The notes under the pieces: model-generated
Seen by the model: the letters and a program-made list of their open reading frames with translations, nothing else
The model's database searches: none
Told to the model about the DNA's origin: nothing
Part shown: piece after piece, positions 27,102 to 35,814 of the stretch
How the letters are laid out: each line of letters starts with the position of its first letter
Position numbering within the stretch: the first letter of the stretch is position 1
Position numbers and translations under genes: made by a program
Assembly: GCF_021129305.1 (NCBI RefSeq)
Contig: NZ_JAJOMB010000006.1
Coordinates: 334,424 to 398,423 of the forward strand
Direction: 5' to 3'
Source of the DNA: Kineosporia babensis
GTDB taxonomy: Bacteria; Actinomycetota; Actinomycetes; Actinomycetales; Kineosporiaceae
DNA: 64,000 bases

Positions 27102-28946
27102 ATGTCCCCCGCACCCCGCTCGGCCCGGCCACCCGGTCGCACCGCCCTGGCGATCCTGATCGGCTCGGTCCTGGCCCTGCTCGCCGGTCTCGTCGCGTTC
27201 TCGCCGATGGGCCCGGCCACCGCCGCGCCGTCCGAACCGGAGGCGCCGGCGATCGAGACCTCGGACACCCCGGACCTCGGTGAGAACGTCAAGGTCTACG
27301 ACGAGTCCACGCCGGCCGAGCAGATCCAGGCGGACTTCGACGAGGCCTTCGAGGCGCACAAGGTCAGCCCGGACGCGCAGTTCGGCGAGCAGCGCTACGC
27401 CTTCCTGTTCAAGCCCGGCACCTACGACCGGGTCTGGGCCAACCTGGGCTTCTACACGTCGGTGGCCGGCCTCGGCCGCAACCCCGACGACGTGACCATC
27501 AAGGGTGCGGTCAACGTGGACTCGGGCTGGAATCACGGCGACACCGCCAACGCCACCCAGAACTTCTGGCGCAGCCTGGAGAACGTCTCGGTCGTCCCGG
27601 AGGAGGGCACCAACCGCTGGGCGGTATCCCAGGCCGCGCCGATGCGGCGGGTGCACATCAAGGGCGACCTCACGCTGGCCCCGTCCAACCAGGACAACGG
27701 CCAGGGCTACTCCAGCGGTGGCTACCTGGCCGACAGCTTGGTCGACGGCAAGGTCTCGTCCGGCTCGCAGCAGCAGTGGTACACCCGCGACAGCTCGATC
27801 GGCAGCTGGGAGGGCGGGGTTTGGAACATGGTCTACTCGGGGGTGGAAGGCGCTCCGGCCAACGCGTTCCCCGACTCGCCGCACACCACGCTGGACAGCA
27901 CGCCGGTGACCCGGGAGAAGCCGTACCTGTACGTGGACGACGAGGACAAGTACCAGGTCTTCGTGCCCTCGCTGCAGCGTGACTCGGCCGGTACCAGCTG
28001 GCCGGACACCGCGGGCGATCCGATCCCGATGAGCGAGTTCTACGTGGCCAAGCCGGGCGACAGCGCGGCCACCATCAACCAGGCGCTCGAGCAGGGGCTG
28101 AACCTGTTCTTCACCCCGGGCACCTACGCGGTGGACGAGACGATCAAGGTGACGCGGGCCGACACGGTGGTCACCGGCATCGGCTTCCCGACGCTGATCC
28201 CCGAGGGCGGGGTCACGGCGCTGAGCGTGGACGACGTGGCCGGGGTCAAGGTCAGCGGCCTGACGTTCGACGCGGGCACGACCAACAGCGAGACGCTGAT
28301 GACGGTCGGGACCGAGGGGGAGCACGCCGACCACGCGGACAACCCGACCAGCATCCAGGACGTGTTCTTCCGGATCGGCAGCAGCGTCCAGGGCAAGGCC
28401 ACCACCACGCTGGTGGTCAACAGCGACGACACGATCATCGACCACATCTGGGCCTGGCGCGCGGATCACGGTGGTGCCCCGACCGGCTGGGGTGTGAACA
28501 CCGGCGACACCGGGCTGATCGTGAACGGTGACGACGTACTGGCCACCGGTTTGTTCGTGGAGCATTACCAGAAGTACGAGGTGATCTGGAACGGCGACCG
28601 CGGCAGGACCATCTTCTTCCAGAACGAGAAGCCCTACGACGTGCCGGACCAGGCCGCCTGGATGAACGGTGACCAGAACGGTTACGCCGCTTACAAGGTC
28701 GCGGACGACGTCACCGAACATGAGGTGTGGGGCGGCGGATCGTACTCGTTCTTCAACGTCAACCCCGAGGTCAAGCTCGACCACAGCTTCGAGGTGCCGG
28801 AGAAGGACGGGGTGCGGCTGCACAGCCTTCTGACCGTCTCGCTGGGTGATGTCGGCACGATCAGCAACGTCGTCAACAACACCGGCGGTGCAGTGCCCAA
28901 CCCGGCAGGTAACACGACGCCGCGCAACGTGGTCTCGTACCCGTGA
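27102..28946 (+). CDS. secreted right-handed beta-helix protein
   Basis: Encodes 614 residues with a signal peptide (about 1-41, ending PATAA) and no lipobox. Repeating strand patterns such as VHIKGDLTLAPSNQDNGQGY, ADTVVTGIGFPTLIPEGG and GVKVSGLTFDAG indicate a parallel beta-helix. The paired arrangement, with a first helix about 90-260 and a second about 320-560, recalls GH55-like exo-beta-1,3-glucanases. Similar Streptomyces proteins are often labelled adenylyl cyclase or coagulation factor 5/8-like, without proof. The ribosome site AGGAG is close upstream. No clear promoter; a strong terminator follows. It probably acts on extracellular polysaccharide. Confidence 0.78.
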   Translation: MSPAPRSARPPGRTALAILIGSVLALLAGLVAFSPMGPATAAPSEPEAPAIETSDTPDLGENVKVYDESTPAEQIQADFDEAFEAHKVSPDAQFGEQRYAFLFKPGTYDRVWANLGFYTSVAGLGRNPDDVTIKGAVNVDSGWNHGDTANATQNFWRSLENVSVVPEEGTNRWAVSQAAPMRRVHIKGDLTLAPSNQDNGQGYSSGGYLADSLVDGKVSSGSQQQWYTRDSSIGSWEGGVWNMVYSGVEGAPANAFPDSPHTTLDSTPVTREKPYLYVDDEDKYQVFVPSLQRDSAGTSWPDTAGDPIPMSEFYVAKPGDSAATINQALEQGLNLFFTPGTYAVDETIKVTRADTVVTGIGFPTLIPEGGVTALSVDDVAGVKVSGLTFDAGTTNSETLMTVGTEGEHADHADNPTSIQDVFFRIGSSVQGKATTTLVVNSDDTIIDHIWAWRADHGGAPTGWGVNTGDTGLIVNGDDVLATGLFVEHYQKYEVIWNGDRGRTIFFQNEKPYDVPDQAAWMNGDQNGYAAYKVADDVTEHEVWGGGSYSFFNVNPEVKLDHSFEVPEKDGVRLHSLLTVSLGDVGTISNVVNNTGGAVPNPAGNTTPRNVVSYP

Positions 28947-28951
28947 GGTAA

Positions 28952-28983
28952 GTGCCGGGCCGGTCAGGAGGCCGGCCCGGCAC
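28952..28983. terminator. GC-rich hairpin terminator
   Basis: Perfect 12-bp stem: arm GTGCCGGGCCGG at 28952-28963 and its complement at 28972-28983 with an 8-base loop, starting 5 bases after the beta-helix gene stop. It lies between convergent genes and can serve both strands. Confidence 0.85.
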
Positions 28984-29057
28984 AGAGGTCCTGTCCTGTG
29001 GATCTTTGCCTCGTGCGGGGCGCGTCCTCGCTACGGCCATGATCCGCCGGGCAGAAC

Positions 29058-29852
29058 CTAAGCCGTTTCGACGTCGTGACGCAGCTGGCGCCATCCCCGC
29101 AGGTTGCCGAGCTGCGGTTCGGGCGAGGCCGAGGGCCGGGCCACGTGTTCCAACGGGCTGGCGTGCATCGGGGAGGCCGAGACCAGCCTCGCGTAGAGCT
29201 CCAGGTCCTTGGCCGGGTCCCGAACCCCGTCGTGGGTCAGGTACGAAACCCGGGCGCAGCGCGCGGCACTGACCTTGAGCACGTCAGCCTCGTCAAGGGA
29301 GTCCTCGGCGCTGATGTAGGGCGTGTGCCACTGGCCGGCCGTCAGCTCGGCGGGGGTGGAGTCGAGCAGGGCTGTGCGCATGGCCTCGGCGCAGGCGCGG
29401 ATCTCGGGCTGGGCCAGCGGGCTGCAGCGTTGCTCGAAGAAGTTGTCCCACTCAGTCGAGGTGACGATGACGGTCTGCCACATGAACGGCTCGAGCAGGC
29501 GGTTGCTGAGCTGCTTGTGCAGACCCGCCTTCATCAGTTCCTCGGCGGCCACCAGCGCGCTGTCCCGAGCCCGCAGCCACACCCGTTCCAGTTCTGAACT
29601 CTCCAGCGCAGAACCGGCCTGCATACCCGGCTGGTTGGCACCCCATTCCAGCGGCATAGCCGGGTCGTTGCGCACCGTCTCCAGTTGCTTGGCCACCGGG
29701 ATGGCGCGTGAACTGGCGGAGTTACGGGAGAACACCCGGTGGGTGTTGAACTCGGCGAGCACGTAGCGATGCATCTTCACCTCGAGCGTGCTGAGGCGGA
29801 TGCCGGACGGGCCGACGGAATCGGCGACGATCCGGGCTGACGGCTGCGACAT
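29058..29852 (-). CDS. thyX: FAD-dependent thymidylate synthase ThyX
   Basis: Encodes 264 residues. The ThyX region is clear: LSTLEVKMHRYVLAEFNTHR, then FSRNSASSRAIP, a variant of the RHRX7S motif in which the first arginine is threonine, as in many longer ThyX forms. The C-terminal half holds AGQWHTPYIS and HASPLEHVA. The enzyme makes dTMP from dUMP with methylenetetrahydrofolate, FAD and NADPH. The ATG at 29852 follows GGGAG; a frame running to 30125 is non-homologous. The gene is monocistronic here and convergent with the beta-helix gene. Confidence 0.93.
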   Translation of the reverse strand: MSQPSARIVADSVGPSGIRLSTLEVKMHRYVLAEFNTHRVFSRNSASSRAIPVAKQLETVRNDPAMPLEWGANQPGMQAGSALESSELERVWLRARDSALVAAEELMKAGLHKQLSNRLLEPFMWQTVIVTSTEWDNFFEQRCSPLAQPEIRACAEAMRTALLDSTPAELTAGQWHTPYISAEDSLDEADVLKVSAARCARVSYLTHDGVRDPAKDLELYARLVSASPMHASPLEHVARPSASPEPQLGNLRGWRQLRHDVETA

Positions 29853-29896
29853 GAAACATTCTCCCGGGGCGGACTGAACGACGAAGACGTCCGAGG

Positions 29897-30045
29897 TTAG
29901 CGATGGCGGCCCAGGGCCTGGACCCCGACCTGGATGAGATCGAGACCGGCCAGGAACTGAGCCCGGTCGTCGTGCTCGCGCAGTTGATCGGCGACACTGC
30001 GTATGAAGGCGGCCTCCTCGGCATCCAGGTCGGTCTCCGGCCCGG
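29897..30045 (-). pseudogene. C-terminal remnant of a TetR-family regulator
   Basis: On the minus strand the frame ending at TAA 29899-29897 reads AAFIRSVADQLREHDDRAQF followed by LAGLDLIQVGVQAL. This is a typical C-terminal end of an actinobacterial TetR regulator (FIxSVADQLREHDDREQFLAGLDL-like). No DNA-binding domain or start codon is present: the homology stops about where the plus-strand MFS remnant begins. Too short to be functional. Confidence 0.6.
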
Positions 30046-30048
30046 GCC

Positions 30049-30345
30049 GCGCTGGGTATTCTGCCGCAGGTCATCACCCTGCCGGAGAACCAGGCCTCCA
30101 GCGCGGCCGCGCTCAACGACACCATTCAGGAGATGGCCACCAGCATCGGCATGGCGGTCACCGGAACCATCGTCGCCGCCGCCTTGAGCGCACCACTGGC
30201 CGGTATCGCCACGAGCCCCGCCGACGTCCATAGTTTTGAGAATGCCGTCACTACAGCGACTTTCGCTAGCGCAGTGATCTGTACCGCCCTGGTGCTCTGG
30301 GCCGCGCAGCGGGACCTACGAGACAGTAAGGGGCTCGAGCCGTAG
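30049..30345 (+). pseudogene. C-terminal remnant of a DHA2-type MFS drug transporter
   Basis: The plus frame reads LGILPQVITLPENQASSAAA, then LNDTIQEMATSIGMAVTGTI and a final membrane segment, ending at 30345. This is the last part of EmrB/QacA-type exporters. All N-terminal membrane segments are missing. It abuts the TetR remnant head to head, so one deletion seems to have removed the promoter region and N-terminal halves of a divergent regulator-exporter pair. Its end overlaps the next transporter by 30 bases tail to tail. Confidence 0.6.
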
Positions 30346-31500
30346 ATGCTTGGACCACCCAGAAGCGCACAACGCCGTGCACAACAAGCAGATGAGCGCT
30401 ACGGCGGACAGCATGCCGGGGTATCCGAACCACGGGTGCGCCGCGGCCAGTGCGGCGGGGATCAGGAAACCGACGTAGGCCAGGGCGTAGTAGACGCCGG
30501 TCAGGCCGACGAGTTCTCCGGGCTTGGCTATCCGCTGCACCTCCAGCAGCCCGGACACCACGGCAATGCCGTACGCGGCACCGAGAACCAGGGCAACCGG
30601 CACCGCCAGCCAGGGCGAGCGCACCACGGCTGTGATCGCGGCGAGCACCATGCCGGCGGTCATCAGCAGCATGGAGACGGTGATCGCGCGGGATGTCGAA
30701 ATGTCATCCAGGCGGCGGGCGATCGGCTGGACGGCGACGCCGGTGCCGAGGGTGGCCACCGTGAGCGCGGCGGTGAAGAGCAGGGCCCAGTCTCCGAGCT
30801 GTTCGCTGACCAGGGAAGGGATGACGGCGTAGGCGACGCCGGCCGAACCGAAGATCCAGGGGGCCATCGGCACCACCACCCGCAGGAATCGTGGGTGTTT
30901 CAGCGCGGAGAAGGTGGTACGCCCGGGCTCGGTGGTCGGTATGGGATAGCGCAGAAGGGCCAGGATGACCGGTACGCAGAGGACGGCGTGCACCAGGTAG
31001 GGCCAGACCAGCGCCGGTTCGGTGAACTGGGCGAGCAGCCCGGCAGAGGCCGGACCGAGGGCGAATCCGCTGCTGAGCCAGATGGTGGCGCGCCGCGCTC
31101 CGGTGCCGGGGGCGAGTGTGGGGTCGAGGGCTGCCAGTTCGGTGATCCACGAGGTGCCCACGGCCATGGCAATGCCCACGGCCAGACCGCTCAGGGCCCG
31201 CCCGGCGAAGATCCCGGCATAGCCCAGTGAGTCACCGAGGCCCAGCAGGGCGCTGCCGAGGAGTGAGGCCAGGAGTCCGGCCAGCAGCACCGGGCGTCGC
31301 CCGTGCCGGTCGGACAGTCCCGAGGCGAGCAGCAGTCCTGGTATCAGTCCGATCACGTAGGCGCCGAGGAAGATGTCGACGTCCAGCTGCGAGTAGCCGC
31401 TCTCGGAGCGGTAAGCCAGGAGTAACGGGGTGAACTGGTTTCCGCCCCAGCCGATCACGAACATGGCGAAGGCGACGCGGCGCCAGGCAGGAGAACTCAT
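30316..31500 (-). CDS. MFS transporter
   Basis: Encodes 394 residues with about 12 membrane segments. The MFS signature between helices 2 and 3 is GLSDRHGRRPVLL, and the second half repeats the pattern less exactly. ATG 31500 overlaps the stop of the GntR regulator (ATGA), so the two form an operon in which the regulator comes first. Such pairs usually move a small acid, sugar or drug that is also the regulator's ligand. The substrate cannot be assigned. Confidence 0.88.
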   Translation of the reverse strand: MSSPAWRRVAFAMFVIGWGGNQFTPLLLAYRSESGYSQLDVDIFLGAYVIGLIPGLLLASGLSDRHGRRPVLLAGLLASLLGSALLGLGDSLGYAGIFAGRALSGLAVGIAMAVGTSWITELAALDPTLAPGTGARRATIWLSSGFALGPASAGLLAQFTEPALVWPYLVHAVLCVPVILALLRYPIPTTEPGRTTFSALKHPRFLRVVVPMAPWIFGSAGVAYAVIPSLVSEQLGDWALLFTAALTVATLGTGVAVQPIARRLDDISTSRAITVSMLLMTAGMVLAAITAVVRSPWLAVPVALVLGAAYGIAVVSGLLEVQRIAKPGELVGLTGVYYALAYVGFLIPAALAAAHPWFGYPGMLSAVALICLLCTALCASGWSKHLRLEPLTVS

Positions 31501-32141
31501 GAACCGAAAGTCACCGTGTGGGTCTGGGAGAGATGCTCGAGCAGGGAGGTGGCGAAAGCGTCGACATCGCCGGCGAGCACCAGATCCCGTAGGTGGGTGT
31601 GCTCTTCGACGAGGACGGGCAGACGATCGAGCCGGCCACCCAGGGCGCCGACCGTCATCCGGCGCTGCCGGTCGGTCAGCGTGCCGTACATCTTGGTCGC
31701 GATCCGGTTTCCGGACGTCGTCACGATCGAACGGTGAAAAAGCTCGTCCCCGGCGGCGAAAGCCTGAAGATCCTCGCGATCGACGGCGTCCTGCTGGGCG
31801 TGAAGGTGTGCGGCGGATTCCTCGGCGAACCGGTCCCGGGCGGCTGCGGCCTTGGACAGCCGGCGGGCGGCCGCGACCTCCAGTGCGTGGCGTACCTCGA
31901 GGATCTCGCCGGCCTCGTCCGGATGGACGAGCACGACCAGGGCGCCGCGCCGGGGGAGGAGTTGCAGGAAGTCCTCGGTCTCGAGCTTGAGAAACGCCTC
32001 GTGCACGGGAGTGCGGCTCACGCCCAGACGGGCGGCCACCTCGACCTCGCTGAGCAGGGAACCTCCGCGCAACTCGCCTTCGAGGATCTCCTGGCGAACG
32101 GTGGTGTAGACCCGCTGCGCGGCCGGGACGGGGGAAGGCAT
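31497..32141 (-). CDS. GntR/FCD-family transcriptional regulator
   Basis: Encodes 214 residues. The N-terminal winged helix (about 5-70) includes LLSEVEVAARLGVSRTPVHE; the C-terminal FCD helical domain (about 80-205) includes LEVRHALEVAAARRL and the metal-site histidines in GDELFHRSI and EEHTHLRDLV. The start could be ATG 32141 or ATG 32165, neither with a good ribosome site. 32141 is preferred because homology begins there and a palindromic operator at 32160-32181 would otherwise lie in the coding region. Regulator and the downstream MFS gene are probably repressed together. Confidence 0.88.
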   Translation of the reverse strand: MPSPVPAAQRVYTTVRQEILEGELRGGSLLSEVEVAARLGVSRTPVHEAFLKLETEDFLQLLPRRGALVVLVHPDEAGEILEVRHALEVAAARRLSKAAAARDRFAEESAAHLHAQQDAVDREDLQAFAAGDELFHRSIVTTSGNRIATKMYGTLTDRQRRMTVGALGGRLDRLPVLVEEHTHLRDLVLAGDVDAFATSLLEHLSQTHTVTFGS

Positions 32142-32159
32142 GGTCAGCACTGTACGCTC

Positions 32160-32181
32160 TTGCATCCAAGCTTGCATGCAA
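32160..32181. promoter_or_regulatory. tandem GntR-type operator
   Basis: Two similar 10-base elements, TTGCATCCAA (32160-32169) and the perfect palindrome TTGCATGCAA (32172-32181), lie just upstream of the GntR start. The spacing of 12 bases puts both on nearly the same helix face. The sequence has the TTGnnnnCAA look of FCD-family operators, so autoregulation is likely. Confidence 0.6.
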
Positions 32182-32299
32182 CCCTGCGGCCAGGTAAGTC
32201 GAATGGCCGTTCGTGGCACGTCCTGCCACCATTGTCCGGGTTGGGGAAGGCGCGGGCGCCTACGCAAGGGCGCCGACGACCCAGGCCGGAGGCGCAACG

Positions 32300-33703
32300 A
32301 TGAGCCAGGCAAGCGAGCCGAGCACCGTGCGGCCGGACCGCCCGACCGGATCGGTGGTGGTCGTGGCCCTGGTCTCGGCGATCTCCGGCCTGCTGTACGG
32401 CTACGACACCGGCATCATCTCCGGAGCCCTGCTGCAGATCGGCGACGAGTTCGACATCGACCACGGCTGGGAACAGGTGATCGCCGCCTCGATCCTGGTC
32501 GGCGCCGTGATCGGGGCCCTGACCTGCAGCCGGCTGGCCGAGCGGCGAGGCCGCCGGGGCACCCTGCTGCTGGTCGGCATCGTCTTCGTGGTCGGGTCGG
32601 TGGCCGCCTCGCTCGCACCCAGCCCGATCCTGCTCTCGCTCAGCCGCCTGGTGCTGGGCTTCGCGGTCGGGGGCGCCACCCAGACCGCCCCGGTCTACGT
32701 CGCGGAACTGGCCCCGACCGCCTACCGCGGCCGCCTCGTCCTCTTCTTCCAGATCGCGATCGGCGCAGGCATCGTCATCGCCACGATCGTCGGAGCCAGC
32801 GAGACCATCTCCTGGCGGCTGGCCATCGGCATCGCCGCGGTCCCGGCCGCCATCATGTTCGTGCTCATGTTGCGCCTGCCGGAAAGCCCGCGCTGGTTGC
32901 TGCGCGAGGGCCGGCTGGATCAGGCCCGCGCCGCCCTGGCCCACGTACGCCCTGCCGACGCCGACCTGGACAGCGAATTCGGCGAGATCCGCGACAACGT
33001 CGAGGCCGAGCAGGAAGCCGGTACCCGCGGGTGGTCCGGCCTGCGCGCCGCCTGGGTGCGCCCGGCCCTGGTCGTCGGATGCGGGCTGGCGATCTTCACC
33101 CAGCTCTCCGGCATCGAGATGATCGTCTACTACGCGCCCACGATCCTCACCGACAACGGCTTCTCCGACTCCACCGCCCTGCGGGTCTCGGTGGCCCTCG
33201 GCTCCACCTACCTGATTGCCCAGCTGATCGGCCTGGCCATCATCGACCGGGTCGGCCGCCGTCGCCTGACTCTGCTGACCCTGCCCGGCGCCGCGGTGGC
33301 CCTCTTCGTCCTGGGCTGGTTCTTCGTCACCGGCAACGACGGCAAGGAGATGACGCCCTGGATCATCGCCACCCTGATCGCGTTCATGGCCTTCACCGCC
33401 GGCGGCATCCAGCTGATGGGCTGGCTCACCGGATCCGAGATCTACCCGCTGGCCACCCGGGCCGCCGGGGCCGCCGCCCAGTCCGCATCGCTGTGGGGCA
33501 CCAACGTGCTGATCACCCTCACCCTGCTGAGCATCATGAACACGATCGGGACCGGCCAGACGTTCTGGATGTACGCCCTGTTCAACGTGGCCGCGTTCGT
33601 CTTCCTCTACCGCATGATGCCGGAGATGACCGGGCGCAGCCTCGAAGAGATCGAACACCGCCTGGAACGCGGCGAGTTCACCCCGGCCGGGTTCACCCGC
33701 TAG
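32300..33703 (+). CDS. sugar porter family MFS transporter
   Basis: Encodes 467 residues with 12 membrane segments. Sugar-porter signatures are GYDTGIISGALL (TM1), RLAERRGRRGTLL, PVYVAELAPTAYRGRL (TM4-5), RLPESPRWLLREGRLDQA at the end of TM6, and LSGIEMIVYYAPTIL (TM7). It imports a hexose, pentose or inositol by proton symport. ATG 32300 has GGAGG 8 bases upstream. It is divergent from the GntR-MFS operon and shares that promoter region, so it may share the GntR control. Its stop overlaps that of the convergent penicillin-binding protein gene. Confidence 0.93.
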   Translation: MSQASEPSTVRPDRPTGSVVVVALVSAISGLLYGYDTGIISGALLQIGDEFDIDHGWEQVIAASILVGAVIGALTCSRLAERRGRRGTLLLVGIVFVVGSVAASLAPSPILLSLSRLVLGFAVGGATQTAPVYVAELAPTAYRGRLVLFFQIAIGAGIVIATIVGASETISWRLAIGIAAVPAAIMFVLMLRLPESPRWLLREGRLDQARAALAHVRPADADLDSEFGEIRDNVEAEQEAGTRGWSGLRAAWVRPALVVGCGLAIFTQLSGIEMIVYYAPTILTDNGFSDSTALRVSVALGSTYLIAQLIGLAIIDRVGRRRLTLLTLPGAAVALFVLGWFFVTGNDGKEMTPWIIATLIAFMAFTAGGIQLMGWLTGSEIYPLATRAAGAAAQSASLWGTNVLITLTLLSIMNTIGTGQTFWMYALFNVAAFVFLYRMMPEMTGRSLEEIEHRLERGEFTPAGFTR

Positions 33704-35814
33704 AACTGCTCCACCGACGTACCGGCCAGCGCCGAGGTCATGATGCGCTTCCAGATCGGCGCGGCGATGGTGCCGCCGTAGACGTTGGAGTAGTACGAGC
33801 CGTTGATCGTGACGCCACGCATGTCGTCCCGGCTGCCGTCGACCGTTTCGGGCCCTACCCAGACCGAAGTGGCCAGCTGCGGCGTGTAACCGACGAACCA
33901 GGTGTCCTGAGAGTTGTTCGTGGTTCCGGTCTTTCCGGAAGCCGGCTGACCGCTCGACAACGGCCCGGTCGAGGACGCGGTCCCAGAGGTGAAGACCTTG
34001 CTGAGACCCTCGGTGGTGGCCGCCGCGACGTCCGCGTCGAGGCTCTGCTTGCAGTCGGCCTGCGGAACGTCGAGCTGGTTGCCGTCCCGGTCGGTGACCG
34101 AATCGACCACGACCGGGTTGCAGTAGACGCCCCCGGAGGCGAACGTCGCATAGGCGTTGGCCATGGTCAGCGGCGACTGGCTGGCCACCCCGAGCACCAC
34201 CGAGGGCACACAGTTCGGGATCTCGGTGGTGGTCTCCGGGTCGTCCTTGTACAGGTTGCCCTGGATGCACTGGTCGGCGGCCGGCTGAGCCAGATGCATG
34301 CCCAGTTCCTGCGCGGTCTTCTGCACATCACACAGGTCGAGCTGCTGTTCCATCCGGGCGTAGGCACCGTTCACCGACTGCGCGGTCGCCTGCGCCACCG
34401 TCATGCTGCCGCTGCCCTCGCTGTCTCCGGCGTTGTTCACCGTCCAGGTACCCGTCAGCGAGACATCCGCGCAGGTCTGAAAACTGCTGTTGGACAGGGT
34501 GACCGGGGCGCCGCTGATCGTCTCCTCCAGCGTGTGGCCGGCCTTCAGCCAGGCCGCCAGCACCACCGGCTTGAACGTGGAACCGGTCTGGAAACCGGAC
34601 GATCCGCCGTACGCGTAGTCGGTGGAGTAGTTGATCGTGGTGTTCTCGCCGCCCTCGGCCACGCTGTAGTACTTGTTCTGGATCATCGAGAGCACCTTGC
34701 CGGTACCGGGCTCGACCGTCACCGAAGCCGCCGCGACCCGGCTGGAGTCGTCCGCCGGCACCGCTTCCGTCACCGACGTCCACGCCGCGTCCAGGATGTC
34801 CGGATCAAGCGTCGTCCGGATCGTGTAACCGCCCTGCTTGAGCGCGGTGGCCCGGGCCTCCTGCGACGAACCCAGCGCAGCGAAGTCGTCGCTCTTGACG
34901 ATCAGGTTGTACACGTAATCGCAGAAGTAGGCGCCGGTCCCGGCATTCGCGCAGCCCTGCAGGGTCGGCGTGATGTCCACCGTCAGCTTGGCCGCGCTCG
35001 CCTCGTCCAGTTCCGCCTGGTCGATCAGGCCCTGCTGGAACATCTTCTTCAGCACCGTGTCGCGCCGCTCCTGCGCGCTCGCCCGGCCGGCCTTCGTCTT
35101 CAGGTCGTACTTGGTGGGCGACTGCACCATCCCGGCCAGCGTGGCCGCCTGAGCCAGCGTCAGGTCCGCGGCGGTGCTGTCGAAGTAGTAGCGCGCGGCC
35201 GCCTCGACCCCGTTGACCTGACCCCCGAACCACGCGATGTTCAGGTACTCCTGAAGGATCTCGCTCTTGGACAGCTTCTGTTCCAGTGCCCCGGCCAGCC
35301 GGATCTCCTTGAGCTTGCGCTCGTTCGTCTGCTCCTGCGCCGCCTCGTAGGCGTCCTCGTCGCCCGCCTGGTACGCGGCTTCCTTCAGCAGGTTCTTGAC
35401 CAGCTGCTGGGTCAGCGTGGACGCGCCCTGCGAGACCCCGCCGGACAGTTCGTTGGTCACCAGCGCCCGCACCAGCCCCTGCGGATCGACCCCGCCGTGC
35501 TCGTAGAACCGCTCGTCCTCGATCGCCACGATCGCGTCCTGCAGATACGGCGACATCTCGTCCAGTTCGACCGGCACCCGGTTCTGGTCGTAGAACGTCG
35601 CGATCGTCGAGCCGTCCGCGGCCAGCACCGTGGTGTTCGCCGACATCGTGGTGTCCGCGATCTCGCTGGGCAGATCCTGAAACGCCGAGACCACCTGGTT
35701 CGAGGCCAGACCGCCCGCCCCCACCAGCGGCACCGCCAGCCCGGCGGCCAGGAGCCCACCGATCACACTGGTGGCAACGAAGACGCTCAGGCGACCGGGC
35801 AGCGCGGAGGGCAT
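33700..35814 (-). CDS. bifunctional class A penicillin-binding protein
   Basis: Encodes 704 residues. A membrane anchor (about 10-35) is followed by a GT51 transglycosylase domain (about 75-250; EDERFYEHGGVD with the catalytic Glu, and GASTLTQQLVKN) and a transpeptidase domain (about 330-680; GSTFKPVV with the acyl Ser, QSVNGAY as the SxN motif, and SGKTGTT). It polymerises and crosslinks peptidoglycan outside the membrane. The short cytosolic N-terminus is unusual against longer actinobacterial PBP1A proteins. The last three bases overlap the stop of the convergent sugar porter. Confidence 0.95.
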   Translation of the reverse strand: MPSALPGRLSVFVATSVIGGLLAAGLAVPLVGAGGLASNQVVSAFQDLPSEIADTTMSANTTVLAADGSTIATFYDQNRVPVELDEMSPYLQDAIVAIEDERFYEHGGVDPQGLVRALVTNELSGGVSQGASTLTQQLVKNLLKEAAYQAGDEDAYEAAQEQTNERKLKEIRLAGALEQKLSKSEILQEYLNIAWFGGQVNGVEAAARYYFDSTAADLTLAQAATLAGMVQSPTKYDLKTKAGRASAQERRDTVLKKMFQQGLIDQAELDEASAAKLTVDITPTLQGCANAGTGAYFCDYVYNLIVKSDDFAALGSSQEARATALKQGGYTIRTTLDPDILDAAWTSVTEAVPADDSSRVAAASVTVEPGTGKVLSMIQNKYYSVAEGGENTTINYSTDYAYGGSSGFQTGSTFKPVVLAAWLKAGHTLEETISGAPVTLSNSSFQTCADVSLTGTWTVNNAGDSEGSGSMTVAQATAQSVNGAYARMEQQLDLCDVQKTAQELGMHLAQPAADQCIQGNLYKDDPETTTEIPNCVPSVVLGVASQSPLTMANAYATFASGGVYCNPVVVDSVTDRDGNQLDVPQADCKQSLDADVAAATTEGLSKVFTSGTASSTGPLSSGQPASGKTGTTNNSQDTWFVGYTPQLATSVWVGPETVDGSRDDMRGVTINGSYYSNVYGGTIAAPIWKRIMTSALAGTSVEQF

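Noticed and set aside
32144..34270. Minus-strand open frame of 708 codons across the sugar porter and the end of the PBP gene
   Set aside because: Composition is Gly/Gln/His/Asp-rich with no domain, and it is antisense to a certain transporter gene.
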